Of a stretch of 64,000 nt of DNA, positions 37,501 through 45,997 are shown in pieces. The notes below the pieces were generated by a model. The model was given only the letters and a program-made list of their open reading frames with translations, was not told the origin of the DNA and searched no databases. Both the position numbers and the translations under genes were made by a program. Every line of letters begins with the position of its first letter. Position 1 is the stretch's first letter. This stretch comes from Brevibacterium sp. CS2 (lineage in GTDB: Bacteria > Actinomycetota > Actinomycetes > Actinomycetales > Brevibacteriaceae): the NCBI RefSeq assembly GCF_005280295.1, contig NZ_CP040020.1, positions 1,736,001-1,800,000 on the forward strand, in the 5' to 3' direction.

Positions 37501-38751
37501 CCCGGCCTGCGCCACGAGCTCGTCACCGCGCTCATCCGCTCCCTGCCCAAGGCCAAGCGCCGCTACTTCGTGCCCGCCCCCGACGTCGCCTCCGAGGTCC
37601 TCGCCGGCCTCACCCCGTACGAGGGCCGGCTGCCCGAGGTGCTCGCTGCGTCGCTCACCGCCCGCGCCGGGGGAGGGGAGCTCACCGACCTCGTGCCGAT
37701 CACCGTCACCGCCGACGACTTCGACCGCACCCGGATCCCGCCCCACCTCGTCATGGAGTTCGCCGTCATGCGCGGGGACACGGCAGTGACCCGCGACCGG
37801 GACCTCGGCGCCCTGCGCACCGCGGTCCCCGCCCCGGCACCGGCAGCCCGCGCCACCAGCACCGGGTTCGCCGAGCGCACCGGGCTCACCGGCTGGACCT
37901 TCGGGGAGCTGCCGGGGCCGATCGAGCAGGGGTCGGTGACCCTTCACCTCGGCCTCCGCGACGACGGCGACGCGGTGACGCTCACCGTGTTCCGGGACGC
38001 AGACGAGGCGCGCCGGGAGACGCAGCGCGGCATCGTCCGACTCCTCGCCCTGCGCCAGACCGAGGCGCTCGCGCACGTCACCCGCGAGCTGCCCAATGCC
38101 GACAAGCTCGTGCTCGGCGCCCACCGGACCCCGGGCCACGACCCGCTCGAGGACGCGGTTCTCGCAGCGATCGCCGGACTGCCGGCAGTGCAGGAGGACG
38201 GTCCGGCGGTGCGGACGGAAGTCGAGTTCGAAGCGCTCGCCGTGCGGGTGAACGCTGCGATCATCGCCGCCCTCGAATCGACCGCGGCGCTCGTCGCGGA
38301 GATCCTGCGGCTCGGCGACACGCTCGACCGTGCGGTGACGAAGGCCTCCTCGCTGACGCTGCTCGCCAACCTCGCCGACGTCAAGGACCTGCGCGCCGAC
38401 CTGCTCGCCGTCGGCTTCGTCTCAGCGACCCCGCCGGCGCAGCTGCGCCGCCTGCCGGTGTACCTCGCCGCCGCGCTGCACCGGGTGGAGAAGATGGGGG
38501 AGTCCGCCGGCCGCGACAAGCAGCTCATGGACCGCGTCCGCGCCGTCGAGGCGAGCGTGCGCACCAAGCTCACCCGGACCACCCGCCTGGAGCCCGCCCC
38601 GACCGCGCAGCTGAGCGCCCGGCTGGGGGAGGACTGGAACCGCGTGCTGTGGGACCTCCATGAGCTGCGGGTCTCCCTCTTCGCCCCGCACCTCGGCACC
38701 GCCCACACCGTGTCCGAGCAGCGCATCGCGAAGGCGCTCGCGAAGATCTGA
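34600..38751 (+). CDS. hrpA: ATP-dependent RNA helicase HrpA
   Basis: 1383-residue DEAH/RHA helicase. A basic N-terminus (residues 1-45, Arg-rich) is followed by Walker A GETGSGKTTQIPK near residue 82, DEAHERSLNIDFLLG near 178, SATIDPESFAAHF and motif VI QRMGRCGRTSDGICIRLY. HA2 and OB-like domains and a long C-terminal DUF3418 region complete it. Gly/Ala/Lys-rich low-complexity inserts interrupt the domains near nt 35340-35410 and 36480-36730, the latter with an 18-bp DNA repeat. Length and order match HrpA of actinobacteria. Confidence 0.97.
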   Translation: MTENRSSRPARRRGSRSRGRGHQENDRGRRGPRENRRSAALRTARQGFAPHITYPPQLPVSEHRDTIAAAIRDNQVVIIAGETGSGKTTQIPKICLELGYGIDGMIGHTQPRRIAARAVAARLAEELDAELGGGIGYQVRFTSQVADSTRVKVMTDGILLAELQHDRRLSAYEVIIIDEAHERSLNIDFLLGSLARLLKERPDLKVIITSATIDPESFAAHFDDAPIIRVSGRTYPVEVRYRPLTDDTAASDDDADGPGADGDYEAGAADQTEGILAAVDELLAEPPGDILVFLSGEREIRDTAEALGSHLARRPRTQHWEVIPLFSRLSSAEQQRVFAAHRNPRIVLATNVAETSLTVPGIKYVIDVGTARISRYSNRTKVQRLPIERISQASANQRMGRCGRTSDGICIRLYSADDFASRPEYTDPEILRTNLASVILQMCSLGFARTEADITGFPFLTPPDPRAVRDGRMLLGELGALRHDGDAIRLTGIGRKLARLPIDPRLARMLLAGAEAGCGGEVAVIVAGLSIQDPRERPTEVRAEADALHARFRDEASDFLSLLTLWNHLQDSAATLSSSKFRRLCKAEFINFVRVREWQDLVSQLRSLLGGAGVHIERSRWRPLEEEESGAAGAVGAPAGDAGGGRLGAQQGGKAQQGGKPRGPYDDEAVQIHRALLTGLLSMIGVRTETGRGDRAGGRSGRGERGGPGREYQGARGTRFAIFPGSGLSRSRPEVVVAAELVETSRLWARTVAVVEPEWIIEAAGPLALRRHSEPHWSQRSGSAMAYETVTLYGVTLSSDQRVGYGRIDPVVSRELFIRHALIDGEWRESHAFLRRNAAAIAEAEELASRVRNRRLLAEDEVLFDFYDARLPETVVSGAHFNSWWKTVRQDQPELLDIPVEALLSDDSAQLSSRAAADFPLEWPLPDGTAARLRYAYDPGSTSDGVTVEIPADALETADADAFTWQVPGLRHELVTALIRSLPKAKRRYFVPAPDVASEVLAGLTPYEGRLPEVLAASLTARAGGGELTDLVPITVTADDFDRTRIPPHLVMEFAVMRGDTAVTRDRDLGALRTAVPAPAPAARATSTGFAERTGLTGWTFGELPGPIEQGSVTLHLGLRDDGDAVTLTVFRDADEARRETQRGIVRLLALRQTEALAHVTRELPNADKLVLGAHRTPGHDPLEDAVLAAIAGLPAVQEDGPAVRTEVEFEALAVRVNAAIIAALESTAALVAEILRLGDTLDRAVTKASSLTLLANLADVKDLRADLLAVGFVSATPPAQLRRLPVYLAAALHRVEKMGESAGRDKQLMDRVRAVEASVRTKLTRTTRLEPAPTAQLSARLGEDWNRVLWDLHELRVSLFAPHLGTAHTVSEQRIAKALAKI

Positions 38752-38782
38752 GGCCGCGCAGGCCTGCCGGCGAATGGAAGGT

Positions 38783-38849
38783 CCCCCGATTCCTGCAATC
38801 TCCCGCGCACCCTGACCAGGATCCGGGGGAGGGTGCAGGAATCGCGGGG
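38783..38849. repeat. Inverted repeat between convergent hrpA and lysE
   Basis: 11-bp perfect core (38787-38797 with 38834-38844), extended by a CCCC/GGGG pairing around a one-base bulge. Likely bidirectional terminator. Confidence 0.55.
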
Positions 38850-38889
38850 TTTCCGCGTCCAGACGGGCCGGGCGCGCTCGGCCGCGGGC

Positions 38890-39489
38890 TCAGTGGCCGA
38901 AGATCAGGCGGAGGCTGATGAGCACCATGACGATGCCGATCGCGATGTCGACGATCTGCCACACCCGGGGCCGGGCGGCGTACGGGGCGAGCGCATGGGC
39001 GCCGAACCCGATCGCTGCGAACCAGGTGATCGATCCGAGGACCGCGCCGGCGGTGAACGCCCAGCGGTCCGTCCCGAGCTGGTTCGCGAGGCTGCCGATG
39101 AGGAGCATGGTGTCGATGTAGACGCCGGGATTGAGGAAGGTCAGCGTGAGCGTGGTGATGATGACGGTCCGCAGCCGCACGGAGCCCCGGGCCGCGGTGA
39201 GCCCCTCGGGTTTCGCCGCGGAGCGGAACGAGGTGTAGGCGAACCACAGCAGGTACGCCGCGCCGCCCCAGCGCAGCAGGTCGAGGAGGATCGGCGCGCG
39301 CTCGACCACCGCGCCGATCCCCGCGGTGCCGAGCACCATGAGCAGCGCGTCGGCGACCGAGCAGATGACGACGACGAGCGCGACGTACTCGCGCCGCATG
39401 CCCTGCCGCAGCACGAAGGCGTTCTGCGGGCCGACGGCGATGATGAGGGACCAGCCGGTGAACATCCCGGTGATGACATGTGTGAGCAC
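38890..39489 (-). CDS. lysE: LysE/ArgO family amino acid exporter
   Basis: 199 residues, six predicted helices, exporting L-lysine or L-arginine. Family marks: GWSLIIAVGPQNAFVLRQG in helix 1, ICSVADALLMVLGTAGIG in helix 2 and TLTFLNPGVYIDTMLLIG. Divergently transcribed lysG completes the classic regulator-exporter pair of Corynebacterium. GTG 39489 lies 7 nt after TAGAGT on this strand with no ribosome site. Confidence 0.93.
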   Translation of the reverse strand: MLTHVITGMFTGWSLIIAVGPQNAFVLRQGMRREYVALVVVICSVADALLMVLGTAGIGAVVERAPILLDLLRWGGAAYLLWFAYTSFRSAAKPEGLTAARGSVRLRTVIITTLTLTFLNPGVYIDTMLLIGSLANQLGTDRWAFTAGAVLGSITWFAAIGFGAHALAPYAARPRVWQIVDIAIGIVMVLISLRLIFGH

Positions 39490-39496
39490 GCAGTCG

Positions 39497-39560
39497 ACTC
39501 TAGATCCGGCCCGGTATCAAGTGAAGCGCAAGAAAATCATCGTGATGCACAATTGCTTCA
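39497..39560. promoter_or_regulatory. lysE-lysG divergent promoter and candidate LysG operator
   Basis: The minus strand has TAGAGT (39502-39497) for lysE with TTCACT 17 nt upstream as a possible -35. The plus strand has CACAAT (39548-39553) 6 nt before the lysG ATG. Between them an AT-rich dyad TGAAGC (39522-39527) / GCTTCA (39555-39560) could bind LysG. Confidence 0.45.
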
Positions 39561-40498
39561 TGCATGCCGATCAGCTCGCCGCTCTCCGCGCCGCCGTCGA
39601 CCACGGCTCCTTCGAGGCCGGAGCCCGTGCGCTCCACATCACGCCCTCGGCCATGAGCCAGCGCATCCGCACGCTCGAGGCGGGCGTCGGCAGCGTGCTC
39701 GTCCTGCGCACCCTGCCGGTCGCCGTCACCGAGGCCGGGCAGGTCATCCTCCGCCTCGCCCGCCAGATCGACCTGCTGGAGACCGAGGCGCTGTCCCGCC
39801 TGCCCGGGCGCACCGCGGACGCGGAGAGCGGGGGCGGGGCCGAGGTGCTCGCCCTGCGGATCACCGTCAACGCCGATTCGCTCGCCACGTGGTTCCGACC
39901 GGTCTTCGACGCCGCCGCGACGTGGACGGATGCGGTGCTCCAGGTCGAGATCGCCGACCAGGACAAGGCCGACCGGGCGGTCGCCGAGGCGCAGTCGATG
40001 GGGGCGACCTCGTCGCGCGCCCGGCCCCACCACGGCTGCCGGGTCACTCCGCTCGGAGTCATGCGCTACGTCGCCGTGGCCGTGCCCGAGCTCCTCGAAC
40101 GCTGTCCGGCCGGCCCCGGAGCGCCGCAGGGGCTGCACGCCGACATCCACCGGATGCCGATGGTCGACTACGGGCCCGACGACGAGCTGCAGGGGAGGTT
40201 CCTCGCCCGCTGGGATGCCGTCCGTCCGCAGCGGCGCACCCTCGTGCCGAGCTCCGCGGAGTTCCTCGCCGCGGTCGAGGCGGGGCTCGGCTGGGGCATG
40301 CTCCCCGAGCTCCAGCTCGCCGGCAGCACCGCCGAGCTCATGCCCATCGCGGCTGCCGGTCGGAACCACATCGACGTGCCGATCCACTGGCACCGGTGGA
40401 AGATGCCCTCGGACGTGCTCGAGCGCCTCGAGACCGCAGTCGTCGATGCCGCGCGCGTGCTGCGGCCGTTCGAGGAGGGGGCACGGCGCCGCAGGTGA
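39560..40498 (+). CDS. lysG: LysR-type regulator LysG/ArgP
   Basis: 312-residue activator of the adjacent exporter gene, responding to basic amino acids. Winged HTH at residues 1-60 (SFEAGARALHITPSAMSQRIRTLEAGVG) followed by the type 2 periplasmic-binding-like effector domain (ITVNADSLATWF opening, WGMLPELQ near the end). ATG 39560 is chosen because it aligns with family N-termini (QLAALRAAVDHGSF) and has CACAAT at 6 nt; ATG 39545 is the alternative. The divergent arrangement with lysE supports the name. Confidence 0.9.
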   Translation: MHADQLAALRAAVDHGSFEAGARALHITPSAMSQRIRTLEAGVGSVLVLRTLPVAVTEAGQVILRLARQIDLLETEALSRLPGRTADAESGGGAEVLALRITVNADSLATWFRPVFDAAATWTDAVLQVEIADQDKADRAVAEAQSMGATSSRARPHHGCRVTPLGVMRYVAVAVPELLERCPAGPGAPQGLHADIHRMPMVDYGPDDELQGRFLARWDAVRPQRRTLVPSSAEFLAAVEAGLGWGMLPELQLAGSTAELMPIAAAGRNHIDVPIHWHRWKMPSDVLERLETAVVDAARVLRPFEEGARRRR

Positions 40499-40518
40499 AC
40501 GGCGGCGGGCGCCGCGGC

Positions 40519-40890
40519 TCAGGCGGGGCCGGTGAGGCCGAAGAGCAGCCAGCTCACCGGCAGCAGGGCGGCGCAGGCGAGTGCGCCGAGCGCCCAGCCC
40601 ACCCGCCAGCGCCACGTCCGGCGCCGCGTGCCCACCCACAGGCACACGAGCGTGCCGAGCAGGGAGACGAAGCCGGCGAGCGTGAGGAGCACGAGCCCGA
40701 CGATCGTCCACGTGTCCGTGCCGAGGCTGACGACGTAGAAGCCGATCTGCCCGATGAGCAGGGAGAACTGGACGGACAGCCACAGCAGGGGGAGCGCGCC
40801 GAGCGCGGCGGCGATGAGCGGCAGGCGGCGCAGCCAGCGGTCGCCGGCGGTGCGGTCGCGGGCGACCCGCGAGTACTCGGACTCTTCCAT
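40519..40890 (-). CDS. Small four-helix membrane protein
   Basis: 123 residues. A charged N-terminus (EESEYSRVARDRTAGDRW) is followed by four hydrophobic helices: LPLIAAALGALPLLWLSVQF, TWTIVGLVLLTLAGFVSLLG, LVCLWVGT and WALGALACAALLPVSWLLFG. Function and family are not recognised. Starts GTG 40893 and ATG 40890 are adjacent. TACTGT ends 8 nt before the ATG on this strand, so a leaderless or near-leaderless message is likely. It is convergent with lysG and divergent from lutA. Confidence 0.75.
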   Translation of the reverse strand: MEESEYSRVARDRTAGDRWLRRLPLIAAALGALPLLWLSVQFSLLIGQIGFYVVSLGTDTWTIVGLVLLTLAGFVSLLGTLVCLWVGTRRRTWRWRVGWALGALACAALLPVSWLLFGLTGPA

Positions 40891-40917
40891 CACCGCCCAC
40901 AGTAGCCGCTGACACGA

Positions 40918-40923
40918 TAGGAT
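40918..40923 (+). promoter_or_regulatory. Candidate -10 of the lutABC operon
   Basis: TAGGAT, 51 nt before GTG 40974, giving a leader of about 45 nt that carries GAGGAG. Confidence 0.5.
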
Positions 40924-40973
40924 GCAGGTGACCCGGCACCCACCCGGTGCCTCAGCTTCTCGAGGAGCCGCCC

Positions 40974-41870
40974 GTGCGCATAGCGCTGTTCGCCACCTGC
41001 ATCGTCGACGCGATGTACCCCGATGTCGCCAAGGCCACCGTGCGCATCCTCGAGCGGCTCGGCCACGAGGTCGTGTTCCCGGCCGGCCAGGCCTGCTGCG
41101 GGCAGATGCACATCAACTCCGGCAAGTTCCGCGAGGCCTACCCCGTGGTCCGCAACCACGTGGAGGCCTTCGAGGCCGAGGACTGGGACCACGCCGTCGC
41201 CCCGAGCGGCTCCTGCGTTGCGAGCCTCGGCCACCAGCACCCGATGATCGCCGAGCACAACGACGACCCGGAGCTCTCCGCGCGCGCCTCCGCCGTCGCC
41301 TCCCGCACCTACGAGCTCGCCCAGCTCCTCACCGATGTGCTCGGCGTGACCGACGCCGCCGCGCAGCTCGGCTCGTACTTCCCGTACTCCGTTGTCCACC
41401 ACAGCTCCTGCCACGGCATGCGCCTGCTCCGGCTCGGCGACCGGCAGCTCGACCTGCTCCGCAGCGTCGAGGGGGCGACCGTGGTGGAGCCGGAGCACCC
41501 GGATGCGTGCTGCGGGTTCGGCGGCACGTTCTCGGTGAAGAACCCCCAGGTGTCCGCGGCGATGCTCAGCGACAAGGTCGACGCGCTCGTCACCACCGGG
41601 GCCTCCGTGTGCTCCGGCGGGGACGCCTCGTGCCTCATGCACATCGGCGGCGGGCTGCAGCGCACCCGCGAGCTCATGCCCGCTCAGGCCGGCGTGCCGC
41701 GCACCGTCCACCTCGCGGAGATCCTCGCCTCGACGAAGGAGGACCCGCTCGTGCTCGAACCCCTGGACGCCCCCGCGTCCCGGACACCGGCGCGGAGCAG
41801 CCGCGCCTCCCGGCTGCGCGCGACGCTGAGGAGCACACCGACCGACCGGACGACGGGAGCCCTGCGATGA
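40974..41870 (+). CDS. lutA: L-lactate utilisation protein LutA (CCG-domain Fe-S oxidoreductase)
   Basis: 298 residues with two cysteine-rich CCG domains: FPAGQACCGQMHINSG, then VVHHSSCHGMRLL with PDACCGFGGTFSVKNP. LutA works with LutB and LutC to oxidise L-lactate to pyruvate in the cytoplasm. GTG 40974 has GAGGAG 6 nt upstream. The C-terminal 40 residues are a Ser/Arg/Thr-rich extension beyond the usual family length. The stop overlaps lutB (ATGA). Confidence 0.94.
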   Translation: MRIALFATCIVDAMYPDVAKATVRILERLGHEVVFPAGQACCGQMHINSGKFREAYPVVRNHVEAFEAEDWDHAVAPSGSCVASLGHQHPMIAEHNDDPELSARASAVASRTYELAQLLTDVLGVTDAAAQLGSYFPYSVVHHSSCHGMRLLRLGDRQLDLLRSVEGATVVEPEHPDACCGFGGTFSVKNPQVSAAMLSDKVDALVTTGASVCSGGDASCLMHIGGGLQRTRELMPAQAGVPRTVHLAEILASTKEDPLVLEPLDAPASRTPARSSRASRLRATLRSTPTDRTTGALR

Positions 41871-43363
41871 GCGTCACCCACCTCGGCATGCCGACCGTGC
41901 CCGGCAAGGGCAACATCGTCGAGCCCTCGCCGTTCCCGCAGGTCGCCGAGCTCGAGCTCGGCAAGATCCAGATGCGCACGAACCTGGCGCGGGCCACCTC
42001 GACGATCCGCGGCAAGCGGCTCGCCCGCGTCGCCGAGGTGCCGAACTGGGAGGAGCTGCGCGACCACGGCTCGGCGGTGAAGACCGCGGTCATGGACCGT
42101 CTGCCGGAGCTCCTCGAGCAGTTCGAGCACAACGTCACCGCGCGCGGCGGCCACGTCCACTGGGCGCGCGACGCCGACGAGGCGAACGCGATCGTCGCCC
42201 GGCTCGTCGAGGAGCACGCCCCGGTGCTCGACACCGGCCGGCGCGAGGTCATCAAGGTCAAGTCGATGGCGACGCAGGAGATCGGCCTCAACGAGCACCT
42301 CGAGGAGATCGGGATCGACGCCTACGAGACCGATCTCGCCGAGCTCATCGTGCAGCTCGGCCACGACCGGCCCAGCCACATCCTCGTCCCCGCCATCCAC
42401 CGCAACCGCCGGGAGATCCGCGAGATCTTCCTGCGCGAGATGCCCGACGTCGATCCTGACCTCACCGACGACCCGACCGCGCTCGCCGAGGCGAGCCGCA
42501 AGCACCTGCGCCGCAAGTTCCTCTCCACCCCGGTCGCGGTGTCCGGGGCGAACTTCGGCATCGCGGAGACCGGCACCCTGTCCGTCGTCGAGTCCGAGGG
42601 CAACGGCCGGATGTGCGTGACCCTGCCCGAGACCCTCATCACCGTCATGGGGATCGAGAAGATCCTGCCGCGGTTCGCCGACCTCGGCACCTTCATGCAG
42701 CTCCTCCCGCGCTCCTCGACGGGCGAGCGGATGAACCCCTACACCTCGTTCTGGACCGGCGTGACCCCTGGCGACGGACCGCAGAACGTCCACGTCGTGC
42801 TCCTCGACAACGGCCGCACCCGCGCCCTCGCCGACGAGCACGGCCGGCAGGCCCTCCACTGCATCCGCTGCTCGGCATGCATGAACGTGTGCCCGGTCTA
42901 CGAGCGCACCGGCGGGCATGCCTACGGCTCGGTGTACCCCGGGCCGATCGGCGCGATCCTGTCCCCACTGCTCACCGGCACCGACGCCGGGGCCAACGAC
43001 ACCCTGCCGTACGCCTCGAGCCTGTGCGGGGCCTGCTACGACGCCTGTCCGGTGAAGATCGACATCCCGCAGATGCTCGTGCGCCTGCGCAACGAGGACA
43101 CGGAGACGAAGGCCCGGAAGACCGGTCGGCTGCCCCGCACCCAGCTCGACGCCGCGCTCACCGCGGCCTCCTGGGTGATGTCCGACGGCCGCCGGATGGC
43201 GGTCGCGGAGAAGAGCCTGCCGCTCGCCCACCTGCTCACCGGCCCCGAGGGCATCCGCAGCCTGCCCGGCGTGGCGGGGAAGTGGACGCACTCGCGCACT
43301 CTGCCGCAGCCGCCCGAACAGTCGTTCCGGTCCTGGTGGAAGAAGGAGCGTGGCACCCGATGA
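41867..43363 (+). CDS. lutB: L-lactate utilisation iron-sulfur protein LutB
   Basis: 498 residues. An N-terminal LUD-type domain (VKSMATQEIGLNEHLEEIG, VSGANFGIAETGTLSVVESEGNGRM split across residues 225-250) is followed by two [4Fe-4S] motifs, CIRCSACMNVCPVY and CGACYDACPVKIDIP. A C-terminal helical segment ends the chain. It is the electron-transferring subunit of the LutABC lactate dehydrogenase complex. It is translationally coupled on both sides, as its start overlaps lutA and lutC overlaps its end. Confidence 0.95.
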   Translation: MSVTHLGMPTVPGKGNIVEPSPFPQVAELELGKIQMRTNLARATSTIRGKRLARVAEVPNWEELRDHGSAVKTAVMDRLPELLEQFEHNVTARGGHVHWARDADEANAIVARLVEEHAPVLDTGRREVIKVKSMATQEIGLNEHLEEIGIDAYETDLAELIVQLGHDRPSHILVPAIHRNRREIREIFLREMPDVDPDLTDDPTALAEASRKHLRRKFLSTPVAVSGANFGIAETGTLSVVESEGNGRMCVTLPETLITVMGIEKILPRFADLGTFMQLLPRSSTGERMNPYTSFWTGVTPGDGPQNVHVVLLDNGRTRALADEHGRQALHCIRCSACMNVCPVYERTGGHAYGSVYPGPIGAILSPLLTGTDAGANDTLPYASSLCGACYDACPVKIDIPQMLVRLRNEDTETKARKTGRLPRTQLDAALTAASWVMSDGRRMAVAEKSLPLAHLLTGPEGIRSLPGVAGKWTHSRTLPQPPEQSFRSWWKKERGTR

Positions 43364-44070
43364 GCCCGCAGACCGCCCGCGCCGAGGTGCTCGCGCGCAT
43401 CCGCTCCGCCCTCCGCCGCGACGACGCACCCGCCGGCAGCGCATCCGCCGAGCCGTCCGGCCCGGCCGGAACCTCGGCCGCGGCATCCGCGGCCGCCGCG
43501 CAGGTCGGCCCCGCGCCGGCCGATCCCGGCCCCCACCCGGACGGGGACGCGCTCATCGAGCTGCTCACCGACCGGCTGCTCGACTACGACGCAAGCGTCT
43601 CCCTGCTCACCGCGGCCGAGGTGCCCGCCCGCATTGCCGAGCTCCTCACCGGGGCGCGCACGATCGTCGCCCCGCACGACCTCGACCCCGCCCACCTCGC
43701 CGGGCTCACCGCCGAGGTGCTCCCCGACTCCGCCGACGCCCCGCTCGACCTCGCGACCCTCGATTCCGTCGACGCCGTCGTCACCGCCTCGACCGCGGCG
43801 GTCGCCGACACCGGCACGATCGTGCTCAGCGGCCCGCAGTGCGGTAGGCGCGCGATCACTCTCGTGCCCGACCACCACATCTGCCTCGTGCGCACCGCCG
43901 ACATCGTCAACCGGGTGCCCGCGGCCGTGGAGATCATCGAGGAGCGCGGACTCGTCGAGCACCCTCAGACCTGGGTGTCGGGGCCCTCGGCGACCTCCGA
44001 CATCGAGCTCGAGCGCGTCGCCGGGGTGCACGGCCCGCGCACCCTCGACGTCATCCTCGTCACCGGCTGA
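43360..44070 (+). CDS. lutC: L-lactate utilisation protein LutC
   Basis: 236-residue LUD-domain protein. A Pro/Ala/Ser-rich stretch (about residues 22-58) is inserted after the first helix. The conserved core includes VTASTAAVADTGTIVL, ITLVPDHHICLV and the C-terminal SGPSATSDIELERVAGVHGPRTL. ATG 43360 overlaps the lutB stop and has GAAGGAG 12 nt upstream. Together the three genes form a complete lutABC operon without an adjacent regulator or lactate permease. Confidence 0.93.
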   Translation: MSPQTARAEVLARIRSALRRDDAPAGSASAEPSGPAGTSAAASAAAAQVGPAPADPGPHPDGDALIELLTDRLLDYDASVSLLTAAEVPARIAELLTGARTIVAPHDLDPAHLAGLTAEVLPDSADAPLDLATLDSVDAVVTASTAAVADTGTIVLSGPQCGRRAITLVPDHHICLVRTADIVNRVPAAVEIIEERGLVEHPQTWVSGPSATSDIELERVAGVHGPRTLDVILVTG

Positions 44071-44133
44071 TCCCGGTGCCCCGGGGCGGTCCGGGGCACC
44101 GGCACCGGGTCCTGCCTGGAGAGCCCGAGCGCG

Positions 44134-44139
44134 TAGACT
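44134..44139 (+). promoter_or_regulatory. -10 of a leaderless prfC transcript
   Basis: TAGACT, 6 nt, then GTG 44146. This spacing decides against the in-frame GTG at 44140. Confidence 0.6.
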
Positions 44140-44145
44140 GTGGCG

Positions 44146-45741
44146 GTGACTTCTGCAGGCACGCCGAACCCGGCCACCATCCGCCGCGAAGCTGCGCGTC
44201 GCCGCACCTTCGCCGTCATCTCGCACCCCGACGCGGGTAAATCCACGCTCACCGAGGCGCTCGCACTCCATGCCCGGGTGATCGGGCAGGCCGGCGCCAC
44301 CCACGGCAAGGGCGGCCGCCGGGCCACCGTGTCGGACTGGATGAAGATGGAGCAGGATCGCGGCATCTCGATCTCCTCGGCCGCCCTCCAGTTCGAGTAC
44401 CGCGACACCGTCATCAACCTCCTCGACACCCCCGGCCACGCCGACTTCTCCGAGGACACCTACCGGGTGCTGTCGGCCGTCGACTGCGCGGTCATGCTCG
44501 TCGACGCCGCGAAGGGCCTCGAGGTGCAGACGATGAAGCTGTTCGAGGTCTGCCGCCACCGGAACATCCCGATCATCACCGTCATCAACAAGTGGGACCG
44601 GCCCGGGCTCGACGCGCTCGCCCTCATGGACGAGGTGTTCGAGCGCACCGGTCTCACGCCCACCCCGCTGACCTGGCCGGTCGGGCAGTCCGGCGACTTC
44701 CGCGGCGTGCTCGACCGGGCCGGCGGCACCTTCACCCGCTTCACCCGCACCGACGGCGGCGCGACGATCGCCGGCGAGGAGACCCTCGACGCGGCCGCCG
44801 CCGAGGCCGCCGAGGGAGAGGCCTTCACGAACGCCGTCGAGGAGTCCGAGCTGCTCGACCTCGAGGACCAGAACCACGACCAGGAGGCATTCCTCGCCGG
44901 CCGCACCACCCCGGTGATGTTCGCCTCCGCGGTCCTCAACTTCGGGGTCCACAAGCTCCTCGACACCCTCGTCGACATCGCGCCCGCCGCGGAGGCCCGG
45001 CCGGACCGCGACGGCGAGCCGCGCCCCGTCGACGCGCCCTTCTCCGGCTTCGTGTTCAAGGTGCAGGCGGGGATGGACACGAACCACCGCGACCGGCTCG
45101 CCTACATCCGCGTGTGCTCCGGCGTGTTCGAGCGCGGCATGGTCGTCACCCACGCCTCCACCGGCAAGCCCTTCGCCACGAAGTACGCCCAGCAGGTGTT
45201 CGGCCGCGACCGCGAGGTCGTCGACGAGGCGTTCCCCGGTGACGTCGTCGGCCTCGTCAACGCCTCCGCGCTGCGCGTCGGCGACTCCCTCTACCTCGAC
45301 AAGAAGGTCGTGTTCCCCGAGATCCCGACCTTCTCGCCCGAGCACTTCATGGTCATCCGCGCCAAGGATTCCTCGAAGTACAAGCAGTTCCGCCGCGGCA
45401 TCCAGCAGCTCGACCACGAAGGCGTCGTGCAGGTCCTGCGCTCTGACCTGCGCGGCGACCAGGCGCCCGTCGTCGGTGCCGTCGGCCCGATGCAGTTCGA
45501 GGTCGCCGAGGACCGGATGGTCAACGAATTCAACGCCCCGTGCACGCTCGAGCGCCTCAACTACTCGCTCGCCCGCCGCACCACGCTCGAATGCGTGAGC
45601 ACGCTCGCCCGCGAGCGCTCCGTCGAGGTCCTGTCCCGATCCGACGGCGAGCTCCTCGCGCTGTTCTCCGACCGCTGGCGCCTGGCCGGGGTCGAGCGCG
45701 AGCATCCCGACCTCGTGCTCGAACCGCTCGTCGTTTCCTGA
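44146..45741 (+). CDS. prfC: Peptide chain release factor 3
   Basis: GTPase that removes RF1/RF2 from the ribosome after peptide release. The 531-residue protein has G1 [13 protein letters not shown]3 [15 protein letters not shown]4 NKWDRPGLD and the RF3 effector region [21 protein letters not shown]. Domain 2 and the C-terminal RF3 domain are present ([16 protein letters not shown]). It is a single-gene unit with its own leaderless promoter. Full length and unremarkable otherwise. Confidence 0.97.
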   Translation: MTSAGTPNPATIRREAARRRTFAVISHPDAGKSTLTEALALHARVIGQAGATHGKGGRRATVSDWMKMEQDRGISISSAALQFEYRDTVINLLDTPGHADFSEDTYRVLSAVDCAVMLVDAAKGLEVQTMKLFEVCRHRNIPIITVINKWDRPGLDALALMDEVFERTGLTPTPLTWPVGQSGDFRGVLDRAGGTFTRFTRTDGGATIAGEETLDAAAAEAAEGEAFTNAVEESELLDLEDQNHDQEAFLAGRTTPVMFASAVLNFGVHKLLDTLVDIAPAAEARPDRDGEPRPVDAPFSGFVFKVQAGMDTNHRDRLAYIRVCSGVFERGMVVTHASTGKPFATKYAQQVFGRDREVVDEAFPGDVVGLVNASALRVGDSLYLDKKVVFPEIPTFSPEHFMVIRAKDSSKYKQFRRGIQQLDHEGVVQVLRSDLRGDQAPVVGAVGPMQFEVAEDRMVNEFNAPCTLERLNYSLARRTTLECVSTLARERSVEVLSRSDGELLALFSDRWRLAGVEREHPDLVLEPLVVS

Positions 45742-45869
45742 ATCGCCGACGGGAGGTCGATGGGCGCCGCGGGCCGGCGCTCAGCACCGTCCGGGGGCAC
45801 CACCCGGGGACCTGGGGCGCACCGGCGAGGCGCCTCGGCGCGGCTTTTGGTCGGGTGCCGGGGGAGGAC

Positions 45870-45875
45870 TAGGAT
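45870..45875 (+). promoter_or_regulatory. Candidate -10 of ino1
   Basis: TAGGAT, giving a leader of about 115 nt. The gap 45742-45869 before it holds a 12-nt palindrome (45826-45837) followed by CTTTTGG, a possible prfC terminator. Confidence 0.45.
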
Positions 45876-45997
45876 GGAGTGTTGTGCCTGAGACTTCCGC
45901 GCGCGCGTGCGGCGCTCGGCGGAAGAGCCCCGCTTCGGGTTCCTCACACATTCGCTGCAGAATCCCAGTGCAGGTCCGAGAAGGAGAGTTCGACCAA

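Noticed and set aside
45826..45850. Palindrome followed by TTTT as an intrinsic terminator of prfC
   Set aside because: The palindrome has no loop and the stem does not extend convincingly; noted only inside the ino1 promoter entry.
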